From: Luidia sarsii
Taxonomy: Eukaryota; Echinodermata; Asteroidea; Paxillosida; Luidiidae
NCBI GenBank assembly: GCA_949987565.1
Contig: OX465111.1
Location: 9,443,202-9,507,201, forward strand
Direction of reading: 5' to 3'
DNA length: 64,000 nucleotides
Numbering within the stretch: position 1 is the stretch's first letter; the number at the start of each line of letters is the position of its first letter. This document shows positions 55,101 to 64,000 of the stretch, one piece after another. Below the pieces are notes generated by a model. It saw nothing but the letters and a program-made list of their open reading frames with translations, had not been told where the DNA came from and made no database searches. Both the position numbers and the translations under genes were made by a program.

Positions 55101-55437
55101 GCCGGAGACCAATGTCCAATGTCAAAGATATCTCACCGTAAGTAGCAATCGGGGAAGCGTTTGCTGCTTGGAGATCTTGTCCATGTAGACGGTTGGTGCG
55201 CTCGTGAGTTGAAGGAGGGATGACGCTCACCTCAGCTCCTGTGTCCACGAGGAATTGGTGTTTAGTGTGGCGGTCGGTTACGTAGAAAAGGCGACTGGGT
55301 GCGGCGTGACCGGCAAGGCTTGTCGCCCCTAGTTGCCGGCTTGGCCGTTTCCCTGGCTCTGGGCGGCACCTGCAGTGTGGGAGCATGGCTGCTGGCATCT
55401 GCGAGCATTGGTACCATACTTCCAATGGTACCAGCAC
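52174..55437 (-). CDS. pol: Ty3/gypsy pol polyprotein (protease, RT, RNase H, integrase)
   Basis: A single open frame of 1087 codons. Domains in order: aspartic protease with VDTGAEVS (Asp at residue 65); reverse transcriptase with the YIDD catalytic box at 364-367; RNase H beginning TDAS at 516; integrase zinc domain (H..H around 711-715, CIQC near 745-748) and catalytic core with D777 (HIDLVG), D836 (TTDRGG) and E872 (LVERFH). The C-terminus has a basic tail ([15 protein letters not shown]) but no chromodomain is evident. It copies the element RNA in a virus-like particle and integrates the DNA. The start ATG at 55437 overlaps gag in another frame by ~109 nt, so expression by frameshift is likely. 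No disabling stop or frameshift is seen. Confidence 0.92.
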   Translation of the reverse strand: MLVPLEVWYQCSQMPAAMLPHCRCRPEPGKRPSRQLGATSLAGHAAPSRLFYVTDRHTKHQFLVDTGAEVSVIPPSTHERTNRLHGQDLQAANASPIATYGEISLTLDIGLRRPCRWVFIVAEVHHAIIGADFLRHFNFLVDVRNRRLIDATTNLSVKGKASSARAISPVLAAPTPSRFADILKDFPDIARPSYRDTPVKHNVTHHIVTTGPPAAARPRRLAPDRLKAAKGEFQHMLELGIIRPSDSNWSSPLHMVPKKQPGDWRPCGDYRALNTATVPDRYPVPHIQDFTASLHGATVFSKSDLVRAYHQIPMAPDDIAKTAITTPFGLFEFVRMPFGLRNAAQTFQRFIDEVTRGLDFCYAYIDDLLIASPDADQHAQHLHLLLTRLNQYGVVINPAKSQFGVNSLEFLGHHVDCHGVKPLADKVSAIHNFPQPTTQTKLREFLGLVNFFRRFVPRCSNVLHPLTDLLTNAGKKSAPLAWNDQATASFQQVKIALANATLLAHPKPDAPLCVMTDASDVAVGAVLQQWVNDAWQPISFFSKKLQFAETRYSTFGRELLAVYLTVRHFRHLLEGREFYVLTDHKPLTYALSSSADRYSPREIRHLDFISQFTCDIRHVKGKENFAADALSRIELNALHPEQSAPVDFCKMAELQLANDELTQLRNSSTSLTFRDVPLPACDTTLTCDISTGNPRPFVHANLRRAVFDSLHSLSHPGIRTTQRLITERYVWPGMNRDVRTWARSCIQCQRAKVHRHTFAPLSQFQAPSARLDHVHIDLVGPLPPSDGCSYVLTCIDRFTRWPEAIPLPNITAETVARAFVTRWVASFGVPSTITTDRGGQFESALFLALTNLLGTKRVRTTAYHPIANGLVERFHRQLKASLRAQVDAHKWTETLSLVLLGIRTAVKSDFGHSVAERVYGTTLRLPGEFFNTTDTTSLDPTNYVHRLRNTMHNLQPPTPRTQQRPTVHVPKDLQTCTHVFVRRDSVRKPLQPPYDGPFKVLSRTTKHFVLDMHTCTDTVSIDLLKSATMDHTQDTSSIPNATRPPDPTDSIADNTDTAQPTAVPSARTTRSGRSVHWPKRYVTFVRY

Positions 55438-55655
55438 TCCTTCTGCTCATCGCGGGATGGGGTCTGGTCGCGGCGATGACGGTCGCGAGACGGACTGCGA
55501 CCGCTGCTCCTGTGTCGTCGCTGGGCGGACAGGGCTGACACCTGTGCTGTCAACTTGTGCACAGCATCCCGGAGTTGTTGCAGCTCCGTCAGTTGAGATG
55601 TGACTGGAGCTGTGACTGCGGCGACTGGTGGCTGGCTTGGAGTGGAAGTGGCCAT
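55329..55655 (-). CDS. gag: Truncated gag: C-terminal coiled and zinc-knuckle-like part only
   Basis: A 108-codon frame starting [12 protein letters not shown], followed by a coiled-coil-like stretch ([20 protein letters not shown]), an Arg/Ser-rich region and [18 protein letters not shown], a variant Cys/His knuckle common in invertebrate gypsy gag. A complete gag is usually three to four times longer and includes the capsid domain; here only ~55 bp separate its start from the 5' LTR, so the capsid region is absent. Particle formation would need another element. Confidence 0.7.
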   Translation of the reverse strand: MATSTPSQPPVAAVTAPVTSQLTELQQLRDAVHKLTAQVSALSAQRRHRSSGRSPSRDRHRRDQTPSRDEQKECWYHWKYGTNARRCQQPCSHTAGAAQSQGNGQAGN

Positions 55656-55689
55656 TATAATTGTGCTGAATTCGGTTGCAATAGTTCGG

Positions 55690-55709
55690 AGTCTGGGTCA
55701 CCAATTAAG
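55690..55709 (-). other. Primer-binding site region of the gypsy element
   Basis: Read on the minus strand, tggtgacccagactccg begins a few bases after the 5' LTR (after CTTAAT). TGG plus a tRNA-acceptor-like stem complement is the usual layout; the tRNA species is not identified. Confidence 0.55.
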
Positions 55710-56255
55710 TGTTAAGGGGAATGAACACACTAATTTACTCTTGGGCTGAGATGGCGGTACAGTATTTTATTGATGTACAAGACAGTGTACATGTATATGT
55801 ACAGAGCTATGCTTGAATGCCCAAGTTGAAAGGTGGAGCGCTAAGAAAAGTGATGTGGCTCGAATGAAGGTAGCGGGAGAAGTGAGAAATAGTCTTAGGA
55901 GAAAGAATTGGTAGATTGAGAAACAAACAAGTCAGGGTAGCTTTCTAAGAAAAAATGATTATTCATAGTCAGGAGTGCAACACTGGACATAGCACTGACC
56001 ACTCAGGGTCATTGGTCAGCCTCACTGGTGTAAAACAATGTGTGCAAGTAATTGCTTGAGGCTGTACAGTGTAAGTGTAGGTCCAGGAAGTAGTGAGTAA
56101 CAACAATTCTATGAAATGGTGGACATGTGGCAAAACAATTACACGGTGTCTTATGTGGAAATAAGGATATACAGTATTGATCAGCAAATTGAAAAAAGGA
56201 ACAGAGGAAAATGCATATAAGGAAATATAATCAATGTCTGTAATGAAACGCTACA
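55710..56255 (-). repeat. 5' LTR (right copy)
   Basis: 546 bp, plus-strand ends tgttaagg and cgctaca. It would carry the element's promoter; no clear TATA box was assigned. Confidence 0.9.
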
Positions 56256-56757
56256 CTCTCCACTGTAGAGATATGTCCTATGAGCCCACACTGTCAGACA
56301 GTACAAACCCACAAGTTGTCTGTAATACTCCCCAGTGTAAGGATAATAATTATGTCCTATGAGTATAAGCCCACACTGTCAGACAGTGCAATCCCACAAG
56401 TTGTCTGTAATACTCTCCAGTGTAGGGATGTCCTATCAGCCCACACTGTCAGACAGTACAAACCCACAGGTTGTCTGTAATACTCTCCAGTGTAGGAATA
56501 AGTCCTATGAGCCCACACTGTCAGACAGTGCAAACCCACAAGTTGTCTGTAATACTCTCCAGTGTAGGGATATGTCCTATCAGCCCACACTGTCAGACAG
56601 TGCAAACCCACAAGTTGTCTGTAATACTCTCCACTGTAGGGATATGTCCTATGAGCCCACACTGTCAGACAGTACAAACCCACAAGTTGTCTGTAATACT
56701 CTCCACTGTAGGGGTATGTCCTATGAGCCCACACTGTCAGACAGTGCAAACCCACAA
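56256..56757. repeat. 72-bp minisatellite, block B
   Basis: Seven units continuing block A beyond the gypsy element, same unit and orientation. It ends within a unit at cccacaaatttgatg, where a different ~200-bp repeat starts. Confidence 0.9.
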
Positions 56758-57465
56758 ATTTGATGTGAGATGTCGCGACAACATCCCCAATCACATACTT
56801 AAAAAGGAAAACCCTACAAACAAATTGGCTGATTTTATGAGGAAAAATCACTTGGGGGAATGCTATATGACTGCAGTATTTGAGAAGACAGGAAATACTG
56901 ATTTTTTTGCCATTTTGGCTATACAATTGAAACCCATGCTTACAATATCATGAAATTTAATGTGAGATGTCGAGAAAACACCCCCAATCACATACTTAAA
57001 CAGGAAAACCCTACAAACAAATTTGCTGATTTTATGTAGAAAAATCACTTGGGGGATTGCTGTACATTCATGACTGCATTGGTTGAGGAGACAGGAAATA
57101 CTGATTTTTTGCCATTTTGGCCATACAATTGAAACCCATGCTTACAATATCATGAAATTTGATGTGAGATGTCGAGACAACATTCCCAATCACATACTTA
57201 AACAGGAAAACCCTACAAACAAATTGGCTGATTTTATGAGGAAAAATCACTTGGAGGAATGCTATAATATGACTGCAGTAATTGAGAAGACAGGAAATAC
57301 TGATTTTTTGCCATTTTGGCCATACAATTGAAACCCATGCTTACAATATCATGAAATTTGATGTGAGATGTCGAGACAACATCCCCAATCACATACTTAA
57401 ACAGGAAAACCCTACAAACAAATTTGCTGATTTTATGGGAAAAAATCACTTGGAGGAATGCTATA
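56757..57465. repeat. ~200-bp tandem repeat, 3.6 units
   Basis: Units start (gaaattt(g/a)atgtgagatgtcg) at about 56756, 56953, 57155 and 57354, the last partial. Each plus-strand unit could encode VRCRDNIPNHILKQENPTNK and ADFM.KNHL.ECY, then a stop, so it may derive from a coding exon or simply be open by chance. Confidence 0.8.
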
Positions 57466-59384
57466 ATTTTAAAAAACTTCAAGAAACTAGCAGAAAATCT
57501 TGTAAAAAATATTTGTTTAATGTAATAATGGATAGGTATGTGTGGGTGGATAATCATAACATTATAATCCTTTTCATAGTTTGAAATATGTTATATTTAT
57601 TGTTAAAATCCATTTTTTTTTAAGATATAAAATCACAGATATAATGCCCATTGAGTGACATGCGTTTTTACCAAGTAAAAATTCCTTGTTCATGAAAAAT
57701 CTAGAATTTACCAAAAAGGTTCATTTTTGTCTAGTATCATTGCATTTGTTTCTACTTTAATGCCGATGACATGTTATTACCCTATAATCAGATTCGGTAT
57801 ATTTATTTTACATTTTATTTCATTTTAAATAATAAGCGCCTGATTTATATGCAAATAAGCGATAAAAGAGGGCGCTATTTCCTAAACTTGTTCTAATCTG
57901 CCTTACGTGCTTTACTTTGATCTACATTTATGAATGTGATTTAATATTCTTAATCGCCCCCAGAAGATCCTTCCCACATCGGGGAATACTATTGGTTTAA
58001 AAAAGGAGTAGTGTTAGTGATTTTCTGTTGTCATTGAAACGGGAAGACGATGAAAATGCTATATGACTAAAATAGTGAATGGACTGGAAGAAGTTTAGTG
58101 AGTGCAAGTCGAGGCGCAGATAGAAAGCAAGCTTCTTTCATTAATACAAACGGTTATTCAGTTTGAACAGGCACAATAATCTAGATTTTAGGTTGCTCCT
58201 TTTTGTTTAAGGAGATAAAACCAGCTTCCAGACGGTTATGGGTCTATATCCACTCAACGGTTGCAATCCTTTGTCTTTGTATGATGACCATGGAGGTAGT
58301 ATAATGACAGTTAATACTCATGATTGCACAACGTTCTTGCTTGATTGTCAAAAAGCTGGCATGTCCGAAACAAGTTGTGATCGGAGCCGCTGGCTTTGGT
58401 GAAGCTTCGAGCTTCCAGTTTTTTTTACATGTGGGCCTATTTAATGTGGCAGAAACAGTTTTATGTACCCAATGCTTTACAGTTTACACGCATTACACGT
58501 ATTAAATTCAAGTTGGCCTACGCCGACTGTATGTACTGTCCTGCCGGCGAGGATGTTGATTCTCCCATTCGTACGTGTATCTGCATGGGCAGATTCCCAA
58601 ACAGATCGCGTGTACTGTACTACACATTCCCAAACAGATCGTGTGCACTGGTCGTCCCACGGTGTCTCATCGAAACGGCTGAAAGCAAACTGCCATTCCC
58701 ATTGCACAGGACGAAATATGTCGAATTCACAATGAATTAAAGAGTGTACACTGCTTCTACAAGATCGGAATGCTTTAAACGCGGCGTATAAGGCTTTCCT
58801 TGCTATAAGAATAATTATGATAGAGCGTGGTAGGATGTGTGTAACTAGACTGTGCAAATTATATTATAGGCACGTGTGTGCCTGTGGATTGTGTAAGTGC
58901 GTTGACCTGGACTATGCGTCGTGAAACCGGTAAAAACAATTACCTCTGCTTGAACCACTATGACCACGACGTGAATAAGCTATGTGGACATTCTTGAAAA
59001 GGCTCTCATTTCTGTCGTGTTTTACAGAGACCAGTTCAATGACAAGCTGGAGAAGAATGCACGGTTACACGTACCATACACATACACGTACGTGCCACCA
59101 GAGCAAGGAACCATAATTATGGCACCGGCCGTATACTGTCCCCAGGCCAATTTACACATTTCAAATTGTAATGTAACACTACATGTATTTGCTAAACCAA
59201 GCTCGCGAATTGTCTTCATGCAACATGAAGTCAAATTAGAATATAAACGGTAATGCCAGCGAGAACATAGTCATAGCTTCCAAATTGATGACCAAGTTGA
59301 TGGTCACAGAAATTCACCGGATATAATGTGGATCCCTAACATATCATTTGATTTCATGGCAATCTTGGCAAACTGCTATAGCAC
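57466..59384. other. No recognised gene
   Basis: AT-rich first half. Between 58550 and 58700 a short direct repeat (attcccaaacagatcg.gtg) occurs twice. Overlapping frames on both strands at 58320-58857 show no domain and no conserved splice frame. Confidence 0.35.
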
Positions 59385-60391
59385 AACAGTGCAAACCCAC
59401 AAGTTGTCTGTATTACTCTCCAGTGTAGGGATATGCATCCTATGAGCCCACACTGTCAGACAGAACAAACCCACAAGTTCAGTTGTCTGTAATACTCTCC
59501 AGTGTAGAGATATGTCCTATGAGCCCACACTGTCAGACAGTACAAACCCACAAGTTGTCTGTAATATCCTCCAGTGTAGGGATATGTCCTATGAGCCCAC
59601 ACTGTCAGACAGTACAAACCCACAAGTTGTCTGTAATACTCTCCAGTGTAGGGATATGTCCTATGAGCCCACACTGTCAGACAGTACAAACCCACAAGTT
59701 GTCTGTAATACTCACCAGTGTAGGGATATGTCCTATGAGCCCACACTGTCAGACAGTACAAACCCACAAGTTGTCTGTAATACTCTCCAGTGTAGGGATA
59801 TGTCCTATCAGCCCACACTGTCAGACAGTACAAACCCACAAGTTGTCTGTAATACTTACCAGTGTAGGGATATGTCCTATGAGCCCACACTGTCAGACAG
59901 TACAAACCCACAAGTTGTCTGTAATACTCTCCAGTGTAGGGATATGTCCTATGAGCCCACACTGTCAGACAGTACAAACCCACAAGTTGTCTGTAATACT
60001 CACCAGTGTAGGGATATGTCCTATCAGCCCACACTGTCAGACAGTGCAAACCCACAAGTTGTCTGTAATATCCTTCAGTGTAGGGATATGTCCTATGAGC
60101 CCACACTGTCAGACAGTGCAAACCCACAAGTTGTCTGTAATACTCTCCAGTGTAGGGATCTTTGAGCCCACACTGTCAGACAGTACAAACCCACAAGTTG
60201 TCTGTAATACTCTCCAGTGTAGGGATATGTCCTATGAGCCCATACTGTCAGACAGTACAAACCCACAAGTTGTCTGTAATACTCTTTTATGAGCCCACAC
60301 TGTCAGACAGTACAAACCCACAAGTTGTCTGTAATACTCTCTTATGAGCCCACACTGTCAGACAGTACAAACCCACAAGTTGTCTGTAATA
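59385..60391. repeat. 72-bp minisatellite, block C
   Basis: About 14 units, more homogeneous than block A and with the gtac variant (cagacagtacaaaccc) dominant. The last units lose a ~20-bp part (actcttttatgagccc, actctcttatgagccc). It ends next to the zinc-finger element. Confidence 0.9.
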
Positions 60392-60512
60392 TTACCACGT
60401 GATTTTTTTATATTTTTTCCAGTGATTTAAATCATGATTTCAATCAATAATTTCAATCAAACAACCTTGAATATTACCCCCACAGTGTTCAGACAAAACC
60501 CTAAATACAGAC

Positions 60513-61460
60513 ATGTATAATTATGAAGGGGCAACCCCACAATACTTGCCTCAAACCATTAAGCGGCTGCACAGCGTACAGACTAAAATCACCCCAAAAT
60601 GTCGCTCTACTAGGTATGTCTGTCTGTGCTCATGTCTGCCCATGAGAACAGAAAACCGGACATTTATATATTGCCCACTTTTAAACATGTCTTCCCATTT
60701 GGAGATCGACACTCCACGAGTGAACATCATGAATGCTATATCTGGGATAAAACGCTATGCTTGTCATCATTGCAGCAAAAGCTTTAGTCGGCAATATAAC
60801 CTTCGAAGACATGAAGAAAACGCGCACGGTGCGGGTGAATCGAAAATGGACGACATTGACGATGATCGTTACATAAGAACATTTCGATCAGCCAATTCTA
60901 ACGTAGAAGATTATCAACTAGGATTTAAAAGGGGTCGATGTCAGGATTCGGAAACAGACAGCAGGGGAACTGAATCTACAATTGATGGCGACGGGACTGA
61001 ATCTAAGGATGGTGGTGACGATTTAGAAGAGAGTGATGACGAATCAGGGGAAGAAACCGACGATGACTTGTCGGAAGAAGATGGGTCCAGCTCTGAATTG
61101 GAAGATAATATCGCTTACCAAGACTGGTTGGAAGAGACCAAAGAAGCAACCAAAGATATGTGGAATGAGAAACACGAGAAGTACATCGACAATGGTATGG
61201 ATGAAGATCAAGCCGAAGACAAAGCCAATAGGAAAACCCGCTGGGCAGTCAAGAGAATCTTCTTTGACAACTACAAGGATTTCCTGTCAAGTTACTTCCA
61301 TCTTGAAGAAAATGAATTCCACCAAGTTATTCTCGCAGATCTCAAAGAAAAACTAGATAAAGGCATGGACGTTGACAAGGCTCTGGACAGGGTAATGGTT
61401 AAACACCATGCCAAATTTCTCGGTTTGTTCCAACATGATGAAAGCGGAAGACAAAATTAG
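60513..61460 (+). CDS. C2H2 zinc-finger protein with acidic domain and conserved C-terminal helices
   Basis: A 315-codon frame. The likely true start is Met at residue 59 (MSSHLEIDTPRVN) or the ATG at residue 1; only the part from EIDTPRVN is shared with the pseudogene start. Residues ~80-105 form one C2H2 finger (YACHHCSKSFSRQYNLRRHEENAH), the mid part is strongly acidic (EESDDESGEETDDDLSEEDG), and the C-terminus is helical, with WNEKHEKYIDNGMDEDQAED, RWAVKRIFFDNYKDFLSSYF and a KGMDVDKALDRVM helix. It probably binds DNA in the nucleus; the C-terminal region resembles an unnamed repeated family in marine invertebrates as far as I can tell from memory. The frame is intact. Confidence 0.65.
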   Translation: MYNYEGATPQYLPQTIKRLHSVQTKITPKCRSTRYVCLCSCLPMRTENRTFIYCPLLNMSSHLEIDTPRVNIMNAISGIKRYACHHCSKSFSRQYNLRRHEENAHGAGESKMDDIDDDRYIRTFRSANSNVEDYQLGFKRGRCQDSETDSRGTESTIDGDGTESKDGGDDLEESDDESGEETDDDLSEEDGSSSELEDNIAYQDWLEETKEATKDMWNEKHEKYIDNGMDEDQAEDKANRKTRWAVKRIFFDNYKDFLSSYFHLEENEFHQVILADLKEKLDKGMDVDKALDRVMVKHHAKFLGLFQHDESGRQN

Positions 61461-61494
61461 AGATGGAAAGGATTAGAAAATCCTAATTCGTGAT

Positions 61495-61715
61495 GAGAGC
61501 AAAATGAGCAGGTCAATGAGCAACATGAGCAGAAAATGAGCAACATGAGCAGGAAATGAGCAACTTGAGCAGGAAATGAGCAACATGAGCAAAATGTACA
61601 GGGAATGAGCAAAATGAGTAGATGAATGAGCATAATGAGCAAGTGAACGAGCAAAATGAGCACGAAATGAGCAAAATGAGTAGGTGAATGAGCAAAATGA
61701 GAAAAGTGAGCACAA
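61495..61715 (+). repeat. ATGAGCA minisatellite downstream of the zinc-finger gene
   Basis: About 18 irregular 9-15-bp units of atgagcaaa/atgagcaac/atgagcagg. The core ATGAGCA is the same as in the array at 42107-42275, but it lies on the other side of the gene and in the opposite orientation relative to it. Confidence 0.8.
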
Positions 61716-62335
61716 AGACAGACTGTTATAATTGTTAAATAGTCTAGCATTTGTTTATTAAATCATGAAGTTTACCTCAGTTACTCACTCCTCATTATAA
61801 TGAATCTGTTTTGTTTATTGTTCAAAACCGGTGGTGAATGAAAATAGAATATAAAACGTGGGAATGACAACCAAAGCATTGTGTTCCGACAGATCGAGTC
61901 TATTGTTTTAATATCCTTTAATTGTACAAACACTTTACGGGGAAAAATACGTAGGCCTACTGTAGTTTTGTGTGGCCGTTAGCGTCAGGCTGCAGATGTT
62001 TCCAAATCCAACCCCAATGAATGTGACTGAGGTTCGAAGTATGGAGCCATTCCATGGTCGAAGTAACAGGTCCGAACAGGACCACCGAATGAATGGGTAA
62101 TCCCGATGAGTCACCTACGTGTATAGTGACGTCACTAATCCAGCTCGCGTAAACAACTAGGTGCACAACCAGCGGATCATCGGAAGCTTAAAAAGGGGTA
62201 CCGTATTCATGTGTAGCTTGTGCTGGTCAGCGGTCATTGTCTAATACAATGGGTATCCTGCAGTAGCTTCGTACCATTCGTTCGTTAGGAGAGCATGGTA
62301 CGTACTCCTACTAGCAAAAAGTTCCCAAGGTATAT

Positions 62336-62499
62336 ACGAATAGTTTGAAAACGGATCACTAAGGAATCATACATGTATCTACAAAATAATCACGTAGGCC
62401 CTATCTACCTCTAGCACGAGTATCTCGGAGGAATTGCACCGCGGCGGTGAAGGTAACCGCGAGTGGGTTCGTAATGTAAATGTATGTATGTCACTACAT
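62336..62499. other. Spacer between zinc-finger element and Penelope tail
   Basis: No recognised feature. Confidence 0.3.
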
Positions 62500-62560
62500 T
62501 TGGTGGGCCTGACGTTTCGATCCTAGCAGGACCTTTCTCAAAGACAGAGAGATAGTGATA
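62500..62560 (-). mobile_element. Very short Penelope-like 3' tail
   Basis: tggtgggcctgacgtttcgatcctagcaggacctttctcaaag matches the family tail; the sequence beyond is different, so it is a strongly truncated copy or another subfamily. Confidence 0.65.
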
Positions 62561-63944
62561 CATATATAAAGTGATACAAAAAACTGCAGATTTCCAACAA
62601 GATGAGTAGACAAAGAATACACCAACTAGGATTTTTAAAGGATTCATAGATTCCCCCTCCCCCCCCCAAAAGAGATTATGTCGGCTTAAAAAAAAAATCT
62701 TAACACCTATCCTCTTCATTTGTAACTTTTACTTTATTTATTTATTTTACTTAACTAATTTACTTTACTGTATAAATTTTCTTAAGGTAGCCTTGACTCT
62801 ACACTTAACATTGTATATTTTCCAGTTTGCGTGAAATAATGAATAAAATACTTGAAACTGTATATCGCCCGTTGACCACATTAAGGAATGTTCTGGTGAG
62901 TTCCGGTTGGTTTTAGGCAACTAGTGTCGTCTTTCATTTAGTTGTGTATGCGTGTTTGTTTTTGTTTTGCTTTGCTTGACTAGGGGAATACTTAAACTAC
63001 GTGTCTCTGCACGTGCATTTTGAAATGAAATAAGTCCTCAAAGTCCACAAACGTCTTCAGACATTCTATTTACCGAAGTGCGTTCTTAACAAACAAAATA
63101 GAAAGAAGAAAGCAAAATCTACAGTGTCAAGTATAGAGTTCAGAAGTATAGTCCATTATACTTAATTAAAAAAATTCCCGTTTCTTATACTCAGCGTTTA
63201 TAACATTACCAAAATGCTGGGGAACATGCCCAGACACGTATCGCCCCAATAAATTCAGCCTATTGTTATCGATTGATCTCCATTGATCGGTTTCGTAACG
63301 TTACCGCATTTTCATAATCCTCAGTAGGGTCACCACGCAACCTCTTTTATGATCCTCGTTTGGGTCACCGCTGTGATCCTCAATGAGGATCATGATCCTC
63401 CTGCCAAAAACGAGGTTAAATGCTGAGTATACACTACTGACCGATTTCCCTTCGCGACATTAGCGAGGTTGGCAAGTCTAGGTGTGGTTTCCGCCTCTAG
63501 GTAAAGACATGATGACACTACAGGAGCAGTAGGGCCGAAACCAGCCTACGCGCGGCACATGTGACATGTCACAACACGTCTTTGCACACACTGTATACTG
63601 CAAAGTGCACGTGCACAGCGGCCGCATGGCTGCATACGAGTTACGACTACGATCACGCTGTGCTACTAAAGCCTGATCGGAACTTCCAGAACTACTACTG
63701 TAGGTTACGCTACAAAAAAGTACAATTTATTTTACAACCGAAACCATGATATAGATTGAGATAATAATGGGGTCAACACAGTGCCGGTCGGAAGCATTGT
63801 TTTTCACCAGGAGTGGTGGACGGAAATTACCCGTGGTGGTCGGCACGGTGAAAGCACGATCACAAAAATACAAAGCAAGGTCTGGCTAGCAAGAATGCAC
63901 GTAAAATCAGTGGAATGCACATCGCGTCCTTGTGTTTCGAAGGA
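62561..63944. other. No recognised gene
   Basis: AT-rich sequence. At 63320-63410, gatcct(c)-type words are repeated, with a perfect palindrome gatcctcaatgaggatc. No coding evidence. Confidence 0.35.
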
Positions 63945-64000
63945 CTAAACACAAAAGAAGGATTATCAGAAAGCTGCATGGTGTTAGTCATTACCCTCCT
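63945..64000 (-). mobile_element. Penelope-like 3' end running out of the window
   Basis: The reverse complement of the end of the Penelope coding region and the following sequence (ggagggtaatgactaacaccatgcagctttctgataatcc). The tail itself is missing, so the copy is truncated at its 3' side. Confidence 0.65.

Larger units (their letters stand above)
51604..56255 (-). mobile_element. Ty3/gypsy-type LTR retrotransposon inserted in the minisatellite
   Basis: Two LTRs of 544 and 546 bp frame a minus-strand element of 4.65 kb. Internal: primer-binding site, short gag remnant, one uninterrupted pol frame, polypurine tract. The LTRs differ at about eight positions plus one 2-bp indel (~1.5%), so the insertion is recent. 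The minisatellite continues on both sides, so the array was split. No matching 4-6-bp target duplication is evident: left flank ...ctttta-g, right flank ctctcc... Confidence 0.9.
60513..62335 (+). mobile_element. Zinc-finger element, more complete copy
   Basis: The homologous stretch shared with 40905-42370 (inverted) begins near 60527 (ggggcaaccccacaat) and ends at ggtatatacgaatag (62335). It has one gene, a minisatellite and about 600 bp of trailing sequence. No transposase, RT or clear terminal repeat was found, so its class is unknown. It could also be a segmental duplication. Confidence 0.6.

Noticed and set aside
55299..55538. 79-residue plus-strand hydrophobic frame
   Set aside because: Antisense to the gag/pol overlap, without independent support.
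58320..58857. Overlapping frames of 61-126 residues on both strands
   Set aside because: No domain, no splice support, frames overlap on opposite strands.
59456..60292. Frames of 217-269 residues on both strands in block C
   Set aside because: Same 72-bp repeat artefact as in blocks A and B.
50207..60391. CRISPR-like array of short repeats
   Set aside because: Units are contiguous with no unique spacers and the genome is animal; it is a minisatellite.

Overview
The window is metazoan nuclear DNA. It has introns with GT..AG borders, a PWWP-domain gene, Penelope-like, jockey-like, Ty3/gypsy, DIRS-like and hAT-like elements, MITE-type foldbacks and long satellites. Nothing bacterial was found: no operons, no rRNA, no CRISPR array. 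The repertoire (a P2X7-like exon, Penelope elements with GIY-YIG ends, a PWWP/tyrosine-recombinase-like family, frequent tacatgtaca and taggccta motifs) suggests a marine invertebrate, perhaps a deuterostome. The species cannot be fixed from sequence alone.

Layout. 1-223: an exon resembling the P2X7 intracellular domain. 965-2280: degraded retroelement tails, three tandem hairpins and a dispersed repeat. 2438-12279: a 9.8-kb TA-flanked element with long inverted arms built from ~910-bp tandem units and no visible transposase. 13858-16376: a 5'-truncated jockey-like LINE next to two head-to-head Penelope 3' ends. 16610-18290: a second copy of the dispersed repeat, then a tandem array derived from the DNA element. 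19838-29237: three exons of an unrecognised gene with matching splice phases. Its 8.7-kb last intron holds a second DNA-element copy, a Penelope element inside that copy and a hAT-like element inside the Penelope element. 29317-30640: tRNA-like SINE-type repeats. 32450-33465: a DIRS-type gag-like reading frame cut by a 6.9-kb, ~104-bp satellite (33451-40325). 40326-40860: a 9-bp GCGACGATG array. 40905-42370: a damaged inverted copy of a C2H2 zinc-finger element whose better copy lies at 60513-62335.

43213-49620 is the best host-like gene: ten phase-compatible exons, PWWP domain - acidic linker - CxxC..H..C zinc motif - tyrosine-recombinase-like region - Myb-like C-terminus, about 878 codons. 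It carries two compensating frameshifts and one in-frame TGA, so it is either decaying or affected by sequence errors.

50207-60391: a 72-bp minisatellite in three blocks, the first two separated by a young Ty3/gypsy element (51604-56255) with an intact pol but no capsid-coding gag. Because 72 is a multiple of three, the array gives long but spurious reading frames on both strands. 60513-64000: the zinc-finger element, another ATGAGCA minisatellite and two further Penelope tails.

The strongest candidates for new biology are the PWWP-recombinase-like gene, the transposase-less giant inverted element with TTCGCGAA motifs, and the zinc-finger element with its associated ATGAGCA repeats.
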